A stretch of 64,000 bases of DNA from NCBI RefSeq assembly GCF_963666545.1, contig NZ_OY762899.1, forward strand, positions 124,001-188,000, given 5' to 3'. The number at the start of each line of letters is the position of its first letter. Within the stretch, counting starts at the first letter, position 1. The DNA comes from an uncultured Bacteroides sp. (GTDB lineage Bacteria > Bacteroidota > Bacteroidia > Bacteroidales > Bacteroidaceae). Shown piece by piece: positions 56,855 through 64,000 of the stretch. Position numbers and translations under genes: made by a program. The notes under the pieces are model-generated. The model was not told the origin of the DNA. It did not search any database and was given only the letters and a program-made list of their open reading frames with translations.

Positions 56855-57547
56855 TTATAGTGAAAAGATGTTAGTTTGTAAGTTTCTAAGGTCTATCGTC
56901 CATAGTTTCCCGGCTAAAACACTTCCAAAATTGACTATTATCTTAATTATTTCCATCGCTTCCACACTTCCCGTCATAGCTGGTGTTAGTCCTATTACTC
57001 CTTTCGGTGGCGGCGGCATTTTTAGCATTTCCTCTTCATCGGGATAAAGATCTCTGTAGCTTTTTGTTGTGCGATAATTGAAAACAGCGACTTGTCCTTC
57101 GAAACCGCAAATAGCTCCATATACATAGGGTTTGCCTAGTTCTACGCACACATCGTTTATCAGATAACGGGTGGAGAAGTTGTCGCAACCGTCTACCACA
57201 ATGTCGTACTGACCGATAAGTTCACGCGCATTCTCTTCCGTCAATCGTCTCGAAGATGCATTTATTTGGATATCGCTGTTAAGCGCCGTTAGCTTCATCG
57301 ATGCACAAAGAGCTTTCAATTCTCCTGTTTGTGCTTCGGAGTACAATACTTGTCGATGCAGATTGGAAGTGTTGACCACATCGTCATCTATCAAGCCGAT
57401 AGTACCTACTCCGGCACCGGCAAGATAAAGCGCGATGGGGGAGCCCAACCCACCTACGCCTACAATGAGAACTTTGGCTGCTTTCAGTTTGGCTTGCCCT
57501 TCTTCGCCTATCTCAGGCAGCATCATTTGTCTGCTATATCTTTCCAT
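56855..57547 (-). CDS. thiF: ThiS adenylyltransferase ThiF
   Basis: A 230-residue E1-like enzyme that adenylates the ThiS C-terminus for sulfur transfer. It starts R-Y-S-R-Q-M-M-L-P-E-I-G. The nucleotide loop G-V-G-G-L-G-S-P is at about 31-38, the L-I-D-D-D-V-V block at about 52-58, and D-G-C-D-N-F-S-T-R at about 118-126. Length fits stand-alone ThiF, shorter than MoeB with rhodanese. Its ATG shares one base with the thiH stop (TAATG), so the two are coupled. Confidence 0.92.
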   Translation of the reverse strand: MERYSRQMMLPEIGEEGQAKLKAAKVLIVGVGGLGSPIALYLAGAGVGTIGLIDDDVVNTSNLHRQVLYSEAQTGELKALCASMKLTALNSDIQINASSRRLTEENARELIGQYDIVVDGCDNFSTRYLINDVCVELGKPYVYGAICGFEGQVAVFNYRTTKSYRDLYPDEEEMLKMPPPPKGVIGLTPAMTGSVEAMEIIKIIVNFGSVLAGKLWTIDLRNLQTNIFSL

Positions 57548-58677
57548 TATGCTCTGATTGTCTGGTCAAACGTTTGATCCCAGTCCTTATACACCGGTAT
57601 GCGCCCCAGTCTACGTAGTGCTACATCTACCTCTACAGCCTTGCGTTCATCGCTCACATGAAATTGCTCCAATGCTTGCGGATAAGTGAAATAGCCTCCC
57701 GGTTCCGTTTTGCTTTCAGCGCTCATGGTTGTTACCCCAAGAGTAGCCATGTGGTTACGGAGTTCAGCCGATTCACGGGTAGAATAGGAGATGTCCACAT
57801 CGTGATCGAAGATGCGCATAGCAAAGGTGACCTGCGCTAATTCACGGTCGGTCATCACTACGTTTGGTTGAAAACCACCATTCTCTGACGGGCGCATACG
57901 GGGGAAGTTAACACTGTACTTTGTTTTCCAATAATGCTTTTGCAGGTAGCGTAAATGATGAGCCATCATCGTTACATCCGTGCGCCATTCTTCCAATCCG
58001 ATGAGCACACCCATACCTATTTTATGTACACCGGCCTGTCCCATACGATCAAATCCATTGACACGCCATTCAAATTTAGACTTCATTCCTCTGGGGTGAT
58101 AGAGTGTATAATTGGCCTTGTTGTACGTCTCTTGAAAACAGATAACTCCATTTAGTCCGGCATGCGTAAGTTGCTCATATTCTTCTGCCTTAAGCGGCAT
58201 AACCTCTATTTGGAGATTCGAAAAATAGGGTTTTGCTAATTGCAGCGCCCGCCCTATATAGTCAACTCCTGCTTTGGCCGGATTCTCTCCTGTTACCAGT
58301 AATAAATTCTCAAATGGAGCGAGCTTCTTAATGGCTTTGTATTCATTCACCATCTCTTCTTCGGTAAGGATGGTTCGCTTCATCGGATTGTTATGGTTAA
58401 AACCGCAATAGATGCACGAATTGGTGCATGAGTTGGTGATGTAAAGCGGCACGAACATGGAGATTGTTTTGCCAAAACGTTCCAGTGTGTATTTTTGGCT
58501 TAATTGAGCCATAACCTCCAGATAAGGCGATGCTGCGGGAGAGATCAATGCCTTGAAATCTTCTACATCGAGATGTCTTTTGCCTAAAGCGCGACGAACA
58601 TCCTCGTCCGTTTTGGCATAAATCTCCCGGGTGGTTTCTTCCCAAGAGATCTTTTCTAATTCTTCTGAAAACAACAT
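57547..58677 (-). CDS. thiH: 2-iminoacetate synthase ThiH
   Basis: A 376-residue radical-SAM enzyme that splits tyrosine to give dehydroglycine for the thiazole ring. The 4Fe-4S motif is C-T-N-S-C-I-Y-C-G-F at about 83-92. F-P-R-M-R-P at about 257-262 and the C-terminal P-V-Y-K-D-W-D are conserved. Using ThiH rather than ThiO fits an anaerobe. It lies 10 bases after thiC and is coupled to thiF. Confidence 0.95.
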   Translation of the reverse strand: MLFSEELEKISWEETTREIYAKTDEDVRRALGKRHLDVEDFKALISPAASPYLEVMAQLSQKYTLERFGKTISMFVPLYITNSCTNSCIYCGFNHNNPMKRTILTEEEMVNEYKAIKKLAPFENLLLVTGENPAKAGVDYIGRALQLAKPYFSNLQIEVMPLKAEEYEQLTHAGLNGVICFQETYNKANYTLYHPRGMKSKFEWRVNGFDRMGQAGVHKIGMGVLIGLEEWRTDVTMMAHHLRYLQKHYWKTKYSVNFPRMRPSENGGFQPNVVMTDRELAQVTFAMRIFDHDVDISYSTRESAELRNHMATLGVTTMSAESKTEPGGYFTYPQALEQFHVSDERKAVEVDVALRRLGRIPVYKDWDQTFDQTIRA

Positions 58678-58687
58678 ACTTTATTTT

Positions 58688-60388
<1,701 letters not shown>

Positions 60389-60398
60389 TTATTTTGAA

Positions 60399-61169
60399 TT
60401 AGTCATTTAAGAAAGCTGTGAGAGGAGAACTCGCTGCCGCAACGAAACTTATACTACCTAATCCGGCTTCATAAGCCCGACGGCCCGCAATCGTTGCTTC
60501 ACGAAAAGCCATTGCCATCTCTACAGGATTGGCTGCTACTGCAATGGCTGTATTTACCAATACGGCTGAAGCACCCAATTCCATTGCTTCGGCAGCATGG
60601 CTGGGAGCACCAATACCTGCATCTACCACTACAGGAATGGTTGCCTGTTCAATGATAATGCGTAAGAAATCTTTTGTTTGCAGGCCCTTATTTGTACCAA
60701 TCGGAGCACCCAGAGGCATCACTGTAGCGGCACCTGCTTCTTCTAATCGTTTGCATAGAACAGGGTCGGCCTGACAATAGGGGAGTACCACAAAACCAAG
60801 TTTTACCAATTTCTCTGTAGCCTTGAGTGTCTCTATTGAATCGGGTAACAAATAGCGAGGATCGGGGTGAATTTCCAATTTTAACCAATTGGTGCCAAAA
60901 GCCTCACGAGCCATTTGTGCAGCAAATACAGCCTCTTCGGCATTGCGCACGCCCGATGTGTTGGGTAGTAACTGAATGTTGGGGTGTACGATATGTTTCA
61001 GCATATCATCTTCTTTATTGTCCATACTTATGCGCTTCATGGCTACGGTAACCATCTCTGTACCTGAAGTCAAGATTGCTTGTTCCATCAGTTCGTTCGA
61101 ACTGAACTTTCCTGTGCCCAGGAATAGGCGAGAGCAAAATTCTTTGCCCGCAATAATAAGTTGTTCCAT
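60399..61169 (-). CDS. thiG: Thiazole synthase ThiG
   Basis: A 256-residue TIM-barrel enzyme that builds the thiazole from DXP, dehydroglycine and ThiS-thiocarboxylate. It starts with the typical [12 protein letters not shown]. The lysine of W-L-K-L-E-I (about residue 97) forms the imine, and [13 protein letters not shown] is conserved. It is separated from the upstream thiE by 128 bases that hold a strong hairpin (61237-61275). Confidence 0.96.
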   Translation of the reverse strand: MEQLIIAGKEFCSRLFLGTGKFSSNELMEQAILTSGTEMVTVAMKRISMDNKEDDMLKHIVHPNIQLLPNTSGVRNAEEAVFAAQMAREAFGTNWLKLEIHPDPRYLLPDSIETLKATEKLVKLGFVVLPYCQADPVLCKRLEEAGAATVMPLGAPIGTNKGLQTKDFLRIIIEQATIPVVVDAGIGAPSHAAEAMELGASAVLVNTAIAVAANPVEMAMAFREATIAGRRAYEAGLGSISFVAAASSPLTAFLND

Positions 61170-61236
61170 TATTCTTTGTTTTCTGAATTAAGATCTTTTT
61201 AAATGGCTAGTTTCTTGAGGTTATATGATACGGTGA

Positions 61237-61275
61237 ATAACAATATATGTAACGAGGCATTACATATATTGTTAT
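61237..61275. other. Intra-operon hairpin between thiE and thiG
   Basis: Arms 61237-61252 and 61260-61275 are perfectly complementary over 16 AT-rich bases with loop CGAGGCA (plus strand). No T-run follows on the minus strand, so it may be a processing or stability element setting different thiS-thiE and thiG-thiC expression. Confidence 0.6.
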
Positions 61276-61297
61276 CGCGATAACATATTACCATAAT

Positions 61298-61912
61298 TTA
61301 GAGAGCAAGAATCTTCTTCACCTCTTCCATCGGACTTTCGGCTTGCAGAATAGCACCCGAGAGAGCAATACCATTAATTCCGGTCGCCAGAATTGCAGGG
61401 ATATCTTCGTATGCAATGCCACCTATCGCTACAGTAGGCAGCAGAATATTTGCCTGCTTCATCTGTTGGATGATTGACTGATAGCCATCTATTCCTAAAA
61501 CCGGACTTAGATTTTTCTTTGTGGTGGTGAAACGAAACGGGCCGATGCCCACATAGTCTGCTCCGGCAACGTAGAGTGCCTGAACATCTTCAAACGTGTT
61601 GGCTGTACCTCCAATAATAAATCCTTCGCCAAGTAATCTGCGTGCCTCCGCTACCGGCATATCCATCTTACCCAGATGTACACCATCGAGTTCCAGCTCT
61701 TTAGCTAACTCTACATGGTCATCGATGACGAATATTGCTTCATGTTCCTCGCAGAAGGGTTTTAATTTTAGGGCAACAGCTTTCACCTGATCAGGAGTAG
61801 CTTCTTTCATACGTAGCTGAATCCATTTACATCCTCCCTCCAGAGCCATACAAGCTGATTCGAGGTAAGAATACTTTTCAGTTTGATGAGTGATAAATTG
61901 TAGACTAATCAT
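61298..61912 (-). CDS. thiE: Thiamine-phosphate synthase (second copy)
   Basis: A 204-residue ThiE-fold protein with W-I-Q-L-R-M-K-E (about 32-39), F-V-I-D-D-H (about 64-69), D-G-V-H-L-G-K-M-D and G-I-G-P-F-R-F-T-T-T-K. Most coupling-site residues are kept, although I-D-D-H replaces I-N-D-R. The ATG at 61912 follows GGAGG, which lies inside the last codons of thiS; a GTG at 61927 is less likely. It belongs to the biosynthetic operon, as opposed to the salvage-linked thiE at 21817. Confidence 0.85.
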   Translation of the reverse strand: MISLQFITHQTEKYSYLESACMALEGGCKWIQLRMKEATPDQVKAVALKLKPFCEEHEAIFVIDDHVELAKELELDGVHLGKMDMPVAEARRLLGEGFIIGGTANTFEDVQALYVAGADYVGIGPFRFTTTKKNLSPVLGIDGYQSIIQQMKQANILLPTVAIGGIAYEDIPAILATGINGIALSGAILQAESPMEEVKKILAL

Positions 61913-61916
61913 TGTA

Positions 61917-62117
61917 TTATCCTCCACAAGCAGCTTTAATGACGACTATATTATCATTCTCTTGTAGCATGGAGGCACTCCATGCCGTGCGTGGAAGCAT
62001 TTGATTGTTCACTGCAACAGCTACGCCGGCAGAAGGAAGTTCGAGTTTGTCGGCCAGTTGACCGACAGTAGTAGAAATGTTGATTTCCATTTCTTTGTTG
62101 TTTACCTGTACTTTCAT
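61917..62117 (-). CDS. thiS: Sulfur-carrier protein ThiS
   Basis: A 66-residue ubiquitin-like protein. The C-terminal G-G, required for adenylation by ThiF and thiocarboxylation, ends K-A-A-C-G-G. G-V-A-V-A-V-N-N-Q at about 31-39 is typical. It is the first gene of the operon and follows the TPP riboswitch. Confidence 0.95.
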   Translation of the reverse strand: MKVQVNNKEMEINISTTVGQLADKLELPSAGVAVAVNNQMLPRTAWSASMLQENDNIVVIKAACGG

Positions 62118-62192
62118 TTTTTTTGATTTTAAAAATTAAAGTGGCGTAAATACAAAGAAGAATGCTGTATAAGCAAGTAGGCAATGGAAGAG

Positions 62193-62272
62193 GCAACAAT
62201 CCCTGCGTCAGTATTAACTGCATCAGGTTCGTAGGGTATAATCTCAGCCTTCTTGGGGCACCCCTTTGTCTT
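62193..62272 (-). promoter_or_regulatory. TPP riboswitch, leader of the thiS operon
   Basis: On the minus strand: GGGGTGCC, GGCTGAGATTATACCC, GAACCTGATGCAG and CGCAGGGA in thi-box order. About 75 bases separate it from the thiS ATG. No strong terminator follows, unlike the thiM riboswitch, so translational control is more likely. It differs clearly in sequence from the thiM and orphan copies. Confidence 0.93.
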
Positions 62273-62376
62273 TACGGAGGGCAAAGTAAAGGAAAAATGT
62301 TCAAAAACAACACAAAAAACAATGATTTCTACTTAATGCATTCATTTTTAAACTTGAATGCGTCGTCTTCAGGAAG

Positions 62377-64000
62377 TTAAATAGTCTCTTTCGTTATGGG
62401 ATGTGAAAAGATAAATCGTGCACCGTCTTTATACTCTTTATCTATCCAAATCTTTCCACCCATGTGTTGCACGGTCAACTTGCAAATAGCTAGTCCCAAA
62501 CCGGTACCTTGCACAAATTCATTTAATTTTTCAAATCGAGTGAACACCAGCTCCTGTTTGTCCTCCGGTATACCGCATCCGGTATCAGTTACGGAAAACA
62601 AAACATTCGAATTTCTTTCATCTATTTCGAAAGCCAACGTTATTTTTCCACCATCCGGAGTGAACTTTAATGCATTATTTAGCAAGTTCACCACCACTTG
62701 TTGCAAGCGTAGTGGATCTGTATATAGCATATATGATTCCGTCGGAAATTTAGAATGTATCTCCACATCATTGGTCTTGCTTTGATTGGTGAGTGTGATC
62801 ATTCCTTCACAGCACGAAACAAGATCGCACCATTCGTAGTTAAACTGTAATCGGCCCGATTCCAACCTCGATACATCAAGCACATCACTGATCAACTGAA
62901 GAAGCAAATCTGAATTTTTCTGAATAATCTTAGCATATTCCTTCTGTTCTTCTGTAGCATCTATGCTCTCTATTAATAAGCTTGAAAATCCTACAATGGC
63001 ATTTAGTGGTGTACGTATTTCATGGCTCATGTTTGACACAAAAGCACTTTTTACATGGCTTGCTTCTTCAGCGCGTTCTTTGGCTTTTCGAAGTTCAGCT
63101 TCAGATAACTCCAATTTTCTTTTATCATCGCTCAATGAATTAGTCAGGATTAATAGCTTGTCCTTTAATATTCTCATTTTGTTGTAGTAGTATAATGATA
63201 CTACTAAACCGATAATTAAAGTAATGAAAACTAAAAAAAGAGTTTCTATTTCTTTTTTGTATAAAGATAGAAAAGGAGGAATATCATTGATATAAATAGC
63301 ATTCTTAGGAGCTTTTTTTATATCAAGATTTAATTCTTTCATTTTTTGCGCATCTAACTTATATTCATTCCTAAGACTAGATAAGAGAGGCTTTCCTTTT
63401 CGTTTCAAGTCCAATATTTCGTATGCCTTTAAGCCAAGGCTTCTTCCTACACCGTCATAAACGGGTACATATCCTCCAATTGCCCAATATCCTATTCCGG
63501 TTGAAGTAAGGCTAAATACAGGAATAGTGGGATTAGCAAACTTAAATGCGTATACCGAGTTGTTTATATAAGATATTTCCAGACTATCTATTTTCCAGAT
63601 ACCTACTAACATCACAGTTCCTTTGGGAACATCGTGTAGTTTAGCAGTTGCTTTATCTAGAGTAAGTTTTCTCCCATCAATAAAAATAGGGTTGATGTCC
63701 GGATGTTTTTTTAATTCTTTTCTGAGTAGTGTATAGTGAGAAATCCCATTATAAGTATTATCGGTGAGAAGTACCAGATTCTTCATTTTGGGATAAAAAG
63801 ACTTCATCAATTCAATTTCTTTTGAAACATCATAATCATAGGATAAAGCCAGTCTTACATTATGTTTTTCCATAACCTTAAGCATATCGATACCTTCAGG
63901 TTCATAAGAAGATAAATTGACCGAATCAGCAGGTATCCGAACTCCATAGCGGGAGGCCATGGCACACATTACCGGTATTTTTTTGTATTTTTCTTCTGCC
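62377..64000 (-). CDS. Hybrid-type sensor histidine kinase with periplasmic binding domain (5' end outside window)
   Basis: The frame is open at the right window edge, so the N-terminus is missing; about 540 residues are visible. Roughly the first 250 resemble an ABC substrate-binding-like sensor domain (M-L-V-G-I-W-K-I-D, V-P-V-Y-D-G-V-G-R-S-L-G). A membrane helix follows (T-L-F-L-V-F-I-T-L-I-I-G-L-V-V), then a coiled coil, HisKA with the phospho-accepting His in N-M-S-H-E-I-R-T-P-L-N, and HATPase_c with N-N-A-L-K-F, D-T-G-C-G-I-P and G-T-G-L-G-L-A-I. The signal is unknown. No receiver domain is seen at the C-terminus. Confidence 0.85.
   Translation of the reverse strand, partial: AEEKYKKIPVMCAMASRYGVRIPADSVNLSSYEPEGIDMLKVMEKHNVRLALSYDYDVSKEIELMKSFYPKMKNLVLLTDNTYNGISHYTLLRKELKKHPDINPIFIDGRKLTLDKATAKLHDVPKGTVMLVGIWKIDSLEISYINNSVYAFKFANPTIPVFSLTSTGIGYWAIGGYVPVYDGVGRSLGLKAYEILDLKRKGKPLLSSLRNEYKLDAQKMKELNLDIKKAPKNAIYINDIPPFLSLYKKEIETLFLVFITLIIGLVVSLYYYNKMRILKDKLLILTNSLSDDKRKLELSEAELRKAKERAEEASHVKSAFVSNMSHEIRTPLNAIVGFSSLLIESIDATEEQKEYAKIIQKNSDLLLQLISDVLDVSRLESGRLQFNYEWCDLVSCCEGMITLTNQSKTNDVEIHSKFPTESYMLYTDPLRLQQVVVNLLNNALKFTPDGGKITLAFEIDERNSNVLFSVTDTGCGIPEDKQELVFTRFEKLNEFVQGTGLGLAICKLTVQHMGGKIWIDKEYKDGARFIFSHPITKETI

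Overview
The window is a chromosomal segment of a Bacteroidota bacterium, most likely Bacteroides or a close relative. The grounds are promoters of the TAnnTTTG type, weak Shine-Dalgarno use, STN-domain TonB receptors paired with FecI/FecR, a TlpA protein with an N-terminal DUF4369-like region, DUF3078, an S9 dipeptidyl peptidase, pyruvate phosphate dikinase and an Rnf complex. No database search was possible, so families are named from motifs and gene order.

Layout. 1-23.4 kb is mostly core: the end of a PKD-like lipoprotein and a TlpA thioredoxin; fhs; a GNAT; a PadR/PspC pair with a probable operator; an S9 peptidase/amidotransferase pair; pyrG-yidC; a DUF3078 protein; rseC-rnfBCDGEA; and a TPP-riboswitch operon thiM-thiE-tenA-thiD on the minus strand. 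23.5-48.7 kb is an accessory region full of debris. It holds a 1608-residue exonuclease-RecQ-UvrD fusion, a second orphan copy of the thiM TPP riboswitch, a TonB receptor with FecR, an ECF sigma and a frameshifted lipoprotein, remnants of an AAA ATPase, an HxlR regulator, an IS110-like transposase and an AbiEi-like antitoxin, a second ECF sigma with a membrane partner, an RND/MFP/TolC efflux operon preceded by an internally deleted MFS pump, a third ECF sigma and two small proteins sharing a motif, and an IS3 remnant. A tRNA-Ser(CGA) marks its right edge. 48.9-64 kb is core again: RluA and RlmD RNA-modification enzymes, ppdK, a small beta-barrel protein, a second TPP-riboswitch operon thiS-thiE-thiG-thiC-thiH-thiF-thiE-like, and a sensor kinase cut by the window end.

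How the genes work together. The two thi operons cover synthesis of the pyrimidine (ThiC, ThiD) and the thiazole (ThiS, ThiF, ThiG, ThiH), salvage (ThiM, TenA) and coupling (ThiE); both start with a TPP riboswitch. Rnf couples ferredoxin and NAD redox to ion pumping. The FecI/FecR/TonB receptor set looks like a signalling nutrient-uptake system of unknown substrate.

Most unusual points: the near-identical direct repeat of an entire TPP riboswitch plus terminator 7.2 kb apart, bracketing the helicase islet; the WRN-like exonuclease-RecQ order with an added UvrD helicase; a pair of long palindromes sharing the same 8-nt loop; and many independent gene remnants between 29 and 48.7 kb.
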